Assembly (NCBI GenBank): GCA_913047375.1
Contig: CAJWTV010000001.1
Span: 124,001-188,000 of the forward strand
DNA from: an uncultured Polaribacter sp.
GTDB taxonomy: Bacteria > Bacteroidota > Bacteroidia > Flavobacteriales > Flavobacteriaceae
Reading direction: 5' to 3'
DNA length: 64,000 nucleotides
Below are positions 52,831-61,975 of the stretch, one piece after another (position 1 is the stretch's first letter; each line of letters starts with the position of its first letter). The notes beneath the pieces are model-generated. The model saw only the letters and a program-made list of their open reading frames with translations. It did not search any database and had not been told where the DNA came from. The position numbers were made by a program, and so were the translations under genes.

Positions 52831-54135
52831 TTATTCCTTAATAAATTTGATAGTTCCAACTGCTTTATTTATTGTATATTTTAAAATATAAATACCTGAA
52901 TTTAAATTAGATATATCTATAACTTCTTCCTTTTTATTGATATTAGTTTTAAAGACTTTTTTACCCAATAAGTTATAAATAATTATATCATCTATGATCT
53001 CTTGAGCACTTATTTTTAAATCATTTAGCGCTGGACTTGGAGATAAACTTATATTAAATAAGTTATGAGTATCTAAACTAGCAGTAGCATCTCTGTAAAC
53101 ATAAATATTATCTAAGTATACTATTCCTAAATCAGAAGTAATTATAAATTCTTTTATAGCTTCTCTATCAATTACACCGTTTGCTGCTGCTGCTGTAAAA
53201 CTTGAAAAAGGAATATCATAAGACATCCAGTTTCCTGGGTTAGACTCAGGTAATACAGGGGTAGATGCATTATTTGTAACAAACTGAATAGCACTGGTTT
53301 CTCCAGCTGAAGCTGCATGATTTGAAAATTTATGAATAAAGCTTTTATTTGCAGTTGCAGTTGCAGTCCAAACATCTATATGTAGATATGTAAAATTTGT
53401 AAGGTCATAGTAATCAGATAAAATAACACCTAAAAAATTAACAAACTGGACTTTTTTAACATTATCACCAACGATTTCTAGATCACTAATATCTGAATCA
53501 TCCCAAGTGGCACTCCATTCAGTATCAGTAATATCAGTATAAACATCACTAAATAGAGAAATCACATCCCATGAATTTCTCTCTGGTGGTGAAGGAGCTG
53601 CAACAGTTGGTGCTTCATCTACTGGTGGTGATGAGTTTGTAGCACCTGCTATATCATCAATTAAATATACATCTGTGGCTGCACTATTAGCATCAGTAAA
53701 TATTACCAAATCAGAGTAGTTTCCAAGACTTGAAGGGAAATCTAAACTAATATCTTGCCAATCTGTACCAGTGGTAGTAAATGCTAATTCCTGGTTAGGA
53801 CCTGTATCTGCTTCACCTTCAAATTTTAATAAATGATTTCCAGATCCAGTACCATTTATAGGCTTTATTCTAAAAGTTATTGTATTATTATTATTATCGC
53901 TTAAATTAACATTCAACTCTAAGTATGCAATTATATTATCCCACGTACCTGATTGACCTTCAACTTGTAAAACTTTATTAGATGCGTCGGTTGGGTCTTC
54001 AATTACAGTTCCAACACTATTATTTGATGTAAATGGATTCTCTCCGTCTTCAAAATCAAAAGGAAGTGCGACTTGAGCATTGATTAATGATGATAAGATT
54101 AAAACTAAAATTAAAGTATACTTTTTCATGAGCAT
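52831..54135 (-). CDS. Secreted two-domain carbohydrate-binding-like protein with T9SS sorting domain
   Basis: The 434-residue protein has a signal peptide (about 1-20, ending LINAQ) and two beta-sandwich domains that look like jelly-roll binding modules. One is about 22-170 (VALPFDFEDG... VYLIDDIAG), the other about 185-350 (SLFSDVYTDITDT... VYLDNIYVY). Each ends in the D-x-I strand often seen in CBM families 4, 6 and 16. A C-terminal T9SS domain (about 358-434, SLSPSPALNDLKIS... SGIYILKY) would carry it through the outer membrane to the cell surface. It has no catalytic motif. As last gene of the glucan operon it is probably a surface glycan-binding protein. Confidence 0.8.
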   Translation of the reverse strand: MLMKKYTLILVLILSSLINAQVALPFDFEDGENPFTSNNSVGTVIEDPTDASNKVLQVEGQSGTWDNIIAYLELNVNLSDNNNNTITFRIKPINGTGSGNHLLKFEGEADTGPNQELAFTTTGTDWQDISLDFPSSLGNYSDLVIFTDANSAATDVYLIDDIAGATNSSPPVDEAPTVAAPSPPERNSWDVISLFSDVYTDITDTEWSATWDDSDISDLEIVGDNVKKVQFVNFLGVILSDYYDLTNFTYLHIDVWTATATANKSFIHKFSNHAASAGETSAIQFVTNNASTPVLPESNPGNWMSYDIPFSSFTAAAANGVIDREAIKEFIITSDLGIVYLDNIYVYRDATASLDTHNLFNISLSPSPALNDLKISAQEIIDDIIIYNLLGKKVFKTNINKKEEVIDISNLNSGIYILKYTINKAVGTIKFIKE

Positions 54136-54197
54136 TTGTTTTTCGTAATTAAATTATTATCTGCGTTTATTTTTACTCTTTGATTAAAAAAAAGGGA

Positions 54198-55622
54198 TTA
54201 ATTATTTTTTTTATTTTTTAATAATGCTGTTACCTCTGAAGCTTTTTCTTCAGATAAGTCATAATCTCTCATTACATACATCGCGATTAATGTTCCTAAA
54301 ATCGGTAAACCTGAAAAAGAAAATCGTAACCAAGTCATTGTTTCTTCTGGCTGAGTCAGTGCGCCAGATTTGAAACCTATTACTGATAAGATCAAACCAC
54401 TTAATCCCCCTGCTATACCAAAACCAAATTTCACCATCCACCAATAAATAGCTCCAAAAACACCTTCTCTTCGTTCTCCCGTATTTAGTTCATCTAAATC
54501 TATCACATCTGCAGTCATAGACATCATAAGTGTAAATAAACTTCCAATACCAAAGGAAAAGAATGGTAAAGCAAAAAGGAACATATAAGGTTTACCAGGA
54601 ATAAATAAGAACCATAATAAGACATAACCAATAATAGAAATTCCTTGTGACAAAAGAAAAGCTCTTTTTTTACCCATTTGCTTTGCCATATAAGCTACAA
54701 TTGGAATCACAATAAATGATGTTATAGTAGCCCCAACACATCCGAAAAGTGTAGGCCATATCCAAGCACCATCATCACCAGTAACCCCATCAAACAAATA
54801 ATATAAAATTATAAAAAAAGTAAAACTAGCCACAGTGTTAAAAGCGTTAAAAACTAAAAAAGTAGCAACACATAGTTTTCTAAATGGTTTAATTTTAAAT
54901 GCTTCACCAAAATTTACTATAAATATTTTATGCAAAGAACTTAATATGTTTTTACTAGTTATAGATTCATAATTTTCGTTTAAAGTTGACTTATCTTTTA
55001 TGAAAATAGCGGGTACCATTGCAAAAATCATACATACCAACCCAACCCAAATAGCGAGCTCCCTAACTGCTTCATCTGCAGATTCAAACCAACCTTGGTC
55101 ATACATTATAACCCAAAACCAAGGTGCAATTATCCATGCCCATTGTCCAATAAATTGAGCTACAGCCATAATATTAGTTCTTTCGTGAAAATCATTACTC
55201 ATTTCATAACCCATAGCTACATAAGGAACACTAAAAATCGTTAGGCCTAAATAAAAAGCAAATGACCAGAGTAGAAAATACATAAAATTATAATCGAGAC
55301 CACTTACTTCATAAAGTTGCCACATCATTATAAAAGATATAGCCATAATAATGGCTCCAATAAAAACATACTGCCTGCGTCTTCCCCATTTAGACTTAGT
55401 ATTATCAGAAATAAAACCCATTATTGGATCAGTAATAGCATCGAAAAGTCTTGGTACTAAGGATAAAACTCCCCACATCCATCCTGGAAATCCTAAATCT
55501 TGAACTAAAACTACGATAAAAATACCAAGAACAGCAGGGAACATTTGATTAGCAAGCATCCCAATACCAAAGGCTATTTTCTTACCCATAGGTACTTTAA
55601 TTGCAATATTTAAATTTGACAT
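54198..55622 (-). CDS. Sugar:cation symporter, GPH/MFS family
   Basis: A 474-residue, 12-helix inner-membrane transporter. The glycoside-pentoside-hexuronide signature is visible: RLFDAITDPIMGFISDNTKSKWGRRRQY between helices 2 and 3, and GFPGWMWGVLSL at the start (the first is about residues 62-88). GPH transporters take up glycosides with a proton or sodium ion. Set between a GH30 hydrolase and a surface-binding protein, it is the likely inner-membrane importer for short beta-glucans feeding the phosphorylase of this operon. It starts five bases after the GH30 stop. Confidence 0.86.
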   Translation of the reverse strand: MSNLNIAIKVPMGKKIAFGIGMLANQMFPAVLGIFIVVLVQDLGFPGWMWGVLSLVPRLFDAITDPIMGFISDNTKSKWGRRRQYVFIGAIIMAISFIMMWQLYEVSGLDYNFMYFLLWSFAFYLGLTIFSVPYVAMGYEMSNDFHERTNIMAVAQFIGQWAWIIAPWFWVIMYDQGWFESADEAVRELAIWVGLVCMIFAMVPAIFIKDKSTLNENYESITSKNILSSLHKIFIVNFGEAFKIKPFRKLCVATFLVFNAFNTVASFTFFIILYYLFDGVTGDDGAWIWPTLFGCVGATITSFIVIPIVAYMAKQMGKKRAFLLSQGISIIGYVLLWFLFIPGKPYMFLFALPFFSFGIGSLFTLMMSMTADVIDLDELNTGERREGVFGAIYWWMVKFGFGIAGGLSGLILSVIGFKSGALTQPEETMTWLRFSFSGLPILGTLIAMYVMRDYDLSEEKASEVTALLKNKKNN

Positions 55623-55627
55623 ATATT

Positions 55628-57124
55628 TTATTTATTTGATATAATAATCGTTTGTAATGCTTGCGCATTAATTTTAATTGAAGTTTGTTTTTCTCCTAGG
55701 CGTAATTTAAAATTTTTCACTTGTTTTCCTTCATTAAAAACAACTACCGCTATTGAACCATCAGTATTCTGAGCAGCAGTTACTAATAGCTCTTTGTCAG
55801 TATTATTAAGATCTATAACTTTTGCTTTTGGTCTAATGAATTTACTAAAGTGTGCCATCGTATAATATAATGGTGTGAAATATACTTCATCCTTTTCTAA
55901 GTCAACAATTACCGGTGCTACACACCAATTTTTAAACCAATTTGGACCACCCTGCCTATCTAAAACCATATTCCAATCTATCCAACCATCTACCCAATTA
56001 TTTAGACATCCTATAATATCTCTTGCATATCTATTTACCGGAGCATATTTTGGATGTAAATATTTATTTTTTTCTTGTGCCCAATCCCATCCCCAGTCAG
56101 TTGAGTTTTTAGACCAATACCAAGCATCATTTTTCCATTCTGGAATTTGAGAATCTATACACCCTTCTGTTTCTATTAAATATTTATTTGGAGCTTTGTT
56201 ATGAGCATATTGTAATTCATCTGGAAACACCTCGTAAGTACTTTCATACCAATGAATTGCAGTTCCATCATAATATTTTGATGAACTTTCAGAAGCATAC
56301 ATGACATCTACCCATTCTTTTATACCTGCTCTATTTTGGTCGTAGCCTAGGATAATTTTATCTCCATAGCCATCTGCTTCTAATTTAGGTCCTAAATGAT
56401 TTTGAACAAAAGTTGTCATTTCTTCTGGTGAATAAAGCATACTTTCCCAACTATTACCATTTCCGTGAGGTTCATTCTCTACCGTAAATCCCCATAAATC
56501 GATACCTTCTTCTTTGTAAGCGGTTAAATACTTAGAAAAGAATAATGCCCAAGTATCATAGTATTTTGGTGATAATTTTCCACCAACCCATTTTTTGTTA
56601 TCCTTCATCCAAGGGGGGGCTGTCCAGGGAGATGCTAAAATTTTAAATCCATTTTCAGATACTTTGAGTGCATCTTTTATCATAGGAATAAGATCATCTT
56701 TATCTTCTTTAATTGTAAAATTATCTAAATCCATATCATCTTCAACCGGGGAGTAAGAGTATTGAGATAAAGAAAAATCACATGAATTCATATGTGTTCT
56801 TGTTAAAGAATAATTAGCACCCCCTTTAGCAAAATATGCTTGGATTATAGTATCTCTACTTTTCTTACTAAGATTATTTAATAAATATGCTGATGATTCT
56901 GTAAAAGCTCCGCCAAAACCCGTAATAGTTTGAAAAATTTTTGAGGGGTTTAAAGTAATTTTTGACATACTTTCTACTGAAGGAATTTCAGTTATTTTTG
57001 TAAGTTTATTTCCAGATGAAGAGGTTTCATAAATAGTAACTTTAAGGTTTTTTTCTTTTTGAACACAACACATCATAGATGTTGAAATTAATAGGAAAAA
57101 GAAGTATTTTATTATTTTATTCAT
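55628..57124 (-). CDS. GH30 glycoside hydrolase lipoprotein
   Basis: The 498-residue protein has a lipobox signal (TSMMCCVQ), so it is membrane-anchored. The catalytic domain has a (beta/alpha)8 barrel with the acid/base glutamate in TVENEPHG (about 218) and the nucleophile in LIETEGC (about 319), and a C-terminal beta domain (about 420-498). The ITGFGGAFTESSAYLL opening and ASPWTAPPWMKDN loop are GH30 hallmarks. GH30 includes beta-glucosidases and beta-1,6-glucanases; in laminarin loci it is thought to remove beta-1,6 branches. Exact specificity needs enzyme data. It is 10 bases below the GH17 gene's stop. Confidence 0.9.
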   Translation of the reverse strand: MNKIIKYFFFLLISTSMMCCVQKEKNLKVTIYETSSSGNKLTKITEIPSVESMSKITLNPSKIFQTITGFGGAFTESSAYLLNNLSKKSRDTIIQAYFAKGGANYSLTRTHMNSCDFSLSQYSYSPVEDDMDLDNFTIKEDKDDLIPMIKDALKVSENGFKILASPWTAPPWMKDNKKWVGGKLSPKYYDTWALFFSKYLTAYKEEGIDLWGFTVENEPHGNGNSWESMLYSPEEMTTFVQNHLGPKLEADGYGDKIILGYDQNRAGIKEWVDVMYASESSSKYYDGTAIHWYESTYEVFPDELQYAHNKAPNKYLIETEGCIDSQIPEWKNDAWYWSKNSTDWGWDWAQEKNKYLHPKYAPVNRYARDIIGCLNNWVDGWIDWNMVLDRQGGPNWFKNWCVAPVIVDLEKDEVYFTPLYYTMAHFSKFIRPKAKVIDLNNTDKELLVTAAQNTDGSIAVVVFNEGKQVKNFKLRLGEKQTSIKINAQALQTIIISNK

Positions 57125-57133
57125 ATTTATATT

Positions 57134-58411
57134 TTACTTAATATATTCTGTATTTGGGACTAAAGTGGTTTGCATTAAAGCTTCTTTATCACCTTTAAAG
57201 GTTTTAATTATAGAATTACCATTTCTGGTTAAACCTATGAAATTTTTATTATCCACTAAATTCCAAATAGAAAATTTAGCCTCCCCATCAAGGTTAATCA
57301 AACCAAAATTATTTTCTGACCCTTTTGGGTTATTAGAATCTTTCCATTGCTCATCAAAAGCTTCAAAATAAAAACAAGTTATATTATTCTTATTACTCCA
57401 ATTACGAACTGATTTATAATATAAACCTTGTTTATATTCGTCTGTTGCTCTTGATCCATTTGCTCCATAATGGCCATTTGAAATGGTAGCCCAACCAGTC
57501 TCTCCTATATGAATAGGCTTCTTTACCCCTATACTTTTAACATAATCTGAAACTGCTTTATATTGATTTTTAGTAAAATTTAAAGCTCGCAACATAGCCT
57601 GATCAATTTTCTCTTTATCAGTATCATTTTTTATATCATTTGGAGTTTTCCAAAAAGCTGGATTATAATGAGTATTATGGTATGGATAAGTATGCATAGA
57701 AATATAATCAACTGCTTTTATCAAATCTTCTAGATCTTCAGTATGATATATTGAATCTCCTCCTCCCCAAGAAGAAAAATCGTCTGAACTTGTAATCCAT
57801 AAATCTTTGGAAAGCTCTCCTCTAACCTTTAAGTCCTGTAGATGATTTACCCATTTTAATATAACTTTGGGTTGTACAAAGTAACTACTAGCCCATTTTA
57901 CCATGGCCTCATTACCAACAGCTATTACTTTAACAATATCTGGATATTGTTTCGCTAACATTACTGCTCGCTCAATCTCGTTTGAATTCTGTAAACTTTC
58001 AAGTTCATGATTTGGTTTCTTATTTGTCCATGCGTTTAAACAATCAATCCAAGCACCTAGCATCACATACATCTCAAAGCCTGAGTCTTCTTTTTTAAGT
58101 TCACTTATCGCTTTTAGAACATTTGATGCATGCGGTAATTTTGCTTGAACATTATAGGTTCTTATAATTTTAATCCCCATAGCAGAAAGAATTCTCATAT
58201 CTTCTTTGAGTTGACTTATAGTGGGTTGAACATCTCTTGATATTTCTCTGTAACCGCCATAAGATATAGCTAGAAAATTAGGATTACCTAAAATTTGTGC
58301 CGCTGTTAATATTGCCTTTGGCTTAGACATCTCTACTTTCTTAATTTTATTGCATGCAAGATTAAAAATCATTGAGAAAAGAGCGGAAATAATTATAAAA
58401 TTTGCTTTCAT
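57134..58411 (-). CDS. GH17-type beta-1,3-glucanase lipoprotein
   Basis: A 425-residue lipoprotein (lipobox NLACNK). The barrel carries the acid/base glutamate in VIAVGNEAMVKWA (about 167) and the nucleophile in HIGETGWAT (about 303), with the ISMHTYPYHNTHY substrate strand. This is the bacterial GH17 pattern; GH17 enzymes cut beta-1,3-glucan or transfer it. Position between a phosphorylase and a GH30 makes an endo-acting glucanase or glucanosyltransferase on laminarin the best reading. A GH17 enzyme in such a locus is typical of marine flavobacteria. Confidence 0.86.
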   Translation of the reverse strand: MKANFIIISALFSMIFNLACNKIKKVEMSKPKAILTAAQILGNPNFLAISYGGYREISRDVQPTISQLKEDMRILSAMGIKIIRTYNVQAKLPHASNVLKAISELKKEDSGFEMYVMLGAWIDCLNAWTNKKPNHELESLQNSNEIERAVMLAKQYPDIVKVIAVGNEAMVKWASSYFVQPKVILKWVNHLQDLKVRGELSKDLWITSSDDFSSWGGGDSIYHTEDLEDLIKAVDYISMHTYPYHNTHYNPAFWKTPNDIKNDTDKEKIDQAMLRALNFTKNQYKAVSDYVKSIGVKKPIHIGETGWATISNGHYGANGSRATDEYKQGLYYKSVRNWSNKNNITCFYFEAFDEQWKDSNNPKGSENNFGLINLDGEAKFSIWNLVDNKNFIGLTRNGNSIIKTFKGDKEALMQTTLVPNTEYIK

Positions 58412-58436
58412 TTTTTTGATTCTTAAATCTTACTTG

Positions 58437-61400
58437 TTATATATTATTTATATAAACAATAATTTTTTCTACCTCACTTGTTCTTTCAAATATTTTTTTA
58501 CTTGTTTTAAAATCTATTTTTAAAAAATCAAATTCTTTATTTGAATCATCATTATAAAATAGTTTGACACCCGTTTTTTTAGATATCTGATAAACAACTG
58601 GAATTTGACAATAGGTAAAACAAAAAGTACCTGAATCTAGAACTAATGTTTTTTTGACTCCATCAACATCTATGTATTTAAAGTCTTTTGAGTCAGTTAA
58701 GAACTCTTCTTTTCTTAATAATCTTGGGTTAAACTGTAACTCTCCTTTTTTAACAGAAACGCCAATCTCACCAAATCTAGCTAGAATATCTTCTTTAACT
58801 TGACCTGTCATGCCTGGTTGTTGAGCTCCCTTTCCAGCAGGGGTATGCGAGTATGGATCTGTTGGGAATGCTCCATATAATTCTGGAGACTTATGCGCTC
58901 CTATCCCTTCATTTATCTCATAATAATGCTCAAATAATCTACCTATTACTTCTTCGCTTTCATTAGATTTTATTGCTAATAAGCAATTTTCTTGAGTCGC
59001 TACAAGAAGCTTAGAAACCATGTGCCAATAAATAGAGCCTAAACCTTCATATCCGAAAAAAGTTCCAGATCTTCCTGTAAAGGACTTATGATCAAACATT
59101 TCTTCGTATATATCTAAAATAAGTTTCTCCTCTTTCTTTATTAATAATTGATAATTATCGGGAAGTCTATGTAATGCTTCTTTTAAGGGATTTGCATTAT
59201 TGAAACCTGCGTTAAAATGGTATTTACCTATAATATCTTTTTGGATTATTTGAGTATTTCCATCAGCTAGTAGTTGTAGCAATAATTTAGATTTTTTTAC
59301 AGAAATAGAAGGAATTATATTCTTATTTGTAAATCTTGGTAAATTTTTATTTGGATATAAAATATAACTGTACTGATCTTCTCTAAATAGTGGACTAGAT
59401 TTTAATGCATCCAAAACAGATAATGCTTCTTTTGCTGATAAATAACCAGAACTTAAGACGGCAACTTGACCTTCTAACATTTCTGGTAAATAAGAAACTG
59501 ACACCTCGCTGTTACTCCCTACTGACATTAAGTTATATGCATGATAAAGATTATCTAAACGCTTATTGGCATCGATGGTATGTTCAACATATTTTTTTGT
59601 GATTTCAAAAAAGTTTAGCAAGTCAATTTTTGTAATTGCTACTTTTTTATTTTTAAAGCCATCTTTATAGATTGACATTCTAAACTTACTTCCAGCTTCT
59701 CCAACACCATCTAAAAATATTTTTCTTTCTAAGTTTGATACTTTTCCAGATATAATTGCTTTATTATCATTTAAAGTAGCTAATGTTTTATTGAAAAATT
59801 CTGCTAATTCATCTGAAATTAGAATAGTATCTATTTCTGATTTTTCTACTACAGATTCAAAGAAATTAATAAACCTTTGAAGATAGCAAAGTGTAACCAT
59901 AGAAACTCCGTTTCCAACTAGAGCATTATTTGCATCATTCCATTCTGGTCTTTGTGTATTTAGCCAAATTCCCCCTTCTGGAATAAAGTTAGAAACTTTA
60001 GCCAAAACGGTAGCCAATAATTTCTCTATTAAATTAACTCTGTAAATAGAATTATTTTGATCTCTAAGCAAGGCACCATCTGCACCTAATTCGGATCTTT
60101 GTTTATCAATCTGATCATTTAATTTATAATCAAAATCTATAGTATCTTTAGGATTAATTAGTGTTTCCTGGTAACTTTTTATTTTATAAGGTACATTAGC
60201 ATAGACAAAAATGTCTTGATCGAAATTTTTAGCCAATTTACCAGGATAATAGTTTTCTATAAATTCTAAAAACTTTAATAAATAAATGATTTGGTGATCT
60301 CCCCAGTAACCAATATAAGACCATGGATCATTCTCTTCAATTATTTCCCAGTCAAATCCACCTTTAGTAACTCTATATGGGTTATAACCATCGAAAGTAG
60401 TAGCATTTAAAAACTTATAAATCATTCCTTCTATAAACTCAGGATAAGAATGTGCTAATGCTTCCCAGTTTTGAAAAATATCCCTCCAGTTCCCTTCATA
60501 GTCTAATATTTTAGAACCATCAATTTCACTTCTTGTATTAATAGAGAACTTATTCCAAGGTCTACTTGGGTCTCCGTGTCTTCTACTAAATTTTAATGGT
60601 AAATATTCTAAACAGAGTCTTTTAAAATCTTCATTATTATCTAAGTCTGCTAAATGCTTAATCGTATTTACTGAGAAGATTTCAGGTAAACTATTAAGTA
60701 AATCTAGTTTTTCGGAAAAAATATTTTTATTAGCTGTAGAAAAATATTTTATAAAATCAATTTTTTCAATTTGATAGTTATTATCAAAAATACCTCCTCG
60801 CATAATGTTGAAAAGTGTATTTGCAAAATGTCTTGTGTTTCTTGTTTGATCATCCCCAAGCTGTAATCCATCTGATGCAGCGACTAAATGGACTAATTTT
60901 TCTGTCCCAGCTTCAATAGAAAAATTAATTACCGTAGAGAGCTCTGAATTATTTTTTACTTTTTCTTGGATTTCTTGTATAGAATTTATGTCTTGATTTA
61001 CATTTGCAATCAACATCCAAGAGTCTTTGTTATTAGATTCTAAAGTGAGGTTTTGAACTGTAAAATAAGCTCCTTTTTCAGCCTTTACATCCTCTTCTTG
61101 GTGAATCTGCTCCCCTTTTCTGAATGCATTTAACTGCAAAGAAGAAATTAAATAAGTAGGATTTGTAACTCCTAAAGACCATACAGTATTTGCTTTCAAA
61201 GCTTCACTTGGTTCTGCTTTATCAACTATAACTGCACTTAAAGCGAAAATCCCGAAACCTGTTTCTTTCTCTAATTCACATTTCTTATATGCGTCAACTA
61301 AATTACTAGTACTGTTCTGGAAATCTGCCGCAATACCATAAGGAAGTATATTTTGAATTCCATCTAAAATAGTAACATCTACTTTTGTTGAAGTGTTATT

Positions 61401-61898
61401 TAATAAAGTTGATTTTTTTACAAAACCGAATTGATTACTAGTATTCCATTGGTACTGAAAAGTAAGTCCTAAATCTTCATTAATTTCTTCAAAAATTATT
61501 TTATTCCCATAATTATTTTTGTATAAATTTCTTTTAATAGCATAAACTCCTTCATATCTATCTGAAAAAGGTTCCCAAAGAAATGTTTTATCATCTTTAT
61601 GAACTTGAACGATAGTCTTACTTCCTGTTATTTCAGATGATTCTGTTATTTTGTCATCTGTATAATATGGAAAAAATGAGTTTTCAGAATTTTTTCTACC
61701 AGCAGATAACCCACCATTACTAGAAATAAACATCCAATGATTAGAATTACTAACAAGACTTATGAAGAAAGGTCTCATTTTATTACTGTTAGTTATCTTG
61801 TAATATACTTCGTCATTAATATTCACCTGTTCTCCTTTAACTTCTAAACTAGGATTGTAGGCTTTATTTTTACCTAAAAAAATGGTATTTTTTGTCAT
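58437..61898 (-). CDS. Large cytoplasmic beta-1,3-glucan phosphorylase-like protein (GH149/GH94 type)
   Basis: The 1153-residue protein has no signal peptide, so it should act in the cytoplasm. It shows the GH94-clan layout: an N-terminal beta-sandwich (about 1-300), a helical linker, an (alpha/alpha)6 barrel containing PEWNDANNALVGNG (about 651) with the expected acid, and a phosphate/sugar region (FFGYEGLGSIYWHM, then HTPAGKGAQQPGMTGQVKED). GH94 enzymes are near 800 residues; this one is over 1100, as in GH149 beta-1,3-oligoglucan phosphorylases. It would convert oligosaccharide plus phosphate to glucose 1-phosphate and a shorter chain. Confident about phosphorylase type, less so about GH149. 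Confidence 0.78.
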   Translation of the reverse strand: MTKNTIFLGKNKAYNPSLEVKGEQVNINDEVYYKITNSNKMRPFFISLVSNSNHWMFISSNGGLSAGRKNSENSFFPYYTDDKITESSEITGSKTIVQVHKDDKTFLWEPFSDRYEGVYAIKRNLYKNNYGNKIIFEEINEDLGLTFQYQWNTSNQFGFVKKSTLLNNTSTKVDVTILDGIQNILPYGIAADFQNSTSNLVDAYKKCELEKETGFGIFALSAVIVDKAEPSEALKANTVWSLGVTNPTYLISSLQLNAFRKGEQIHQEEDVKAEKGAYFTVQNLTLESNNKDSWMLIANVNQDINSIQEIQEKVKNNSELSTVINFSIEAGTEKLVHLVAASDGLQLGDDQTRNTRHFANTLFNIMRGGIFDNNYQIEKIDFIKYFSTANKNIFSEKLDLLNSLPEIFSVNTIKHLADLDNNEDFKRLCLEYLPLKFSRRHGDPSRPWNKFSINTRSEIDGSKILDYEGNWRDIFQNWEALAHSYPEFIEGMIYKFLNATTFDGYNPYRVTKGGFDWEIIEENDPWSYIGYWGDHQIIYLLKFLEFIENYYPGKLAKNFDQDIFVYANVPYKIKSYQETLINPKDTIDFDYKLNDQIDKQRSELGADGALLRDQNNSIYRVNLIEKLLATVLAKVSNFIPEGGIWLNTQRPEWNDANNALVGNGVSMVTLCYLQRFINFFESVVEKSEIDTILISDELAEFFNKTLATLNDNKAIISGKVSNLERKIFLDGVGEAGSKFRMSIYKDGFKNKKVAITKIDLLNFFEITKKYVEHTIDANKRLDNLYHAYNLMSVGSNSEVSVSYLPEMLEGQVAVLSSGYLSAKEALSVLDALKSSPLFREDQYSYILYPNKNLPRFTNKNIIPSISVKKSKLLLQLLADGNTQIIQKDIIGKYHFNAGFNNANPLKEALHRLPDNYQLLIKKEEKLILDIYEEMFDHKSFTGRSGTFFGYEGLGSIYWHMVSKLLVATQENCLLAIKSNESEEVIGRLFEHYYEINEGIGAHKSPELYGAFPTDPYSHTPAGKGAQQPGMTGQVKEDILARFGEIGVSVKKGELQFNPRLLRKEEFLTDSKDFKYIDVDGVKKTLVLDSGTFCFTYCQIPVVYQISKKTGVKLFYNDDSNKEFDFLKIDFKTSKKIFERTSEVEKIIVYINNI

Positions 61899-61975
61899 AA
61901 AATTAATATTAAAACACTTTAAATTATTGTGTTTTCTTGTTTAATTGGGTTACTATTAAATTAAAATTGAACTAA

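Noticed and set aside
53160-53375. Short GCT and TTGCAG repeats in the T9SS protein gene
   Set aside because: Only a few units each, explained by Ala- and Thr/Ala-rich protein segments; no sign of a contingency locus.
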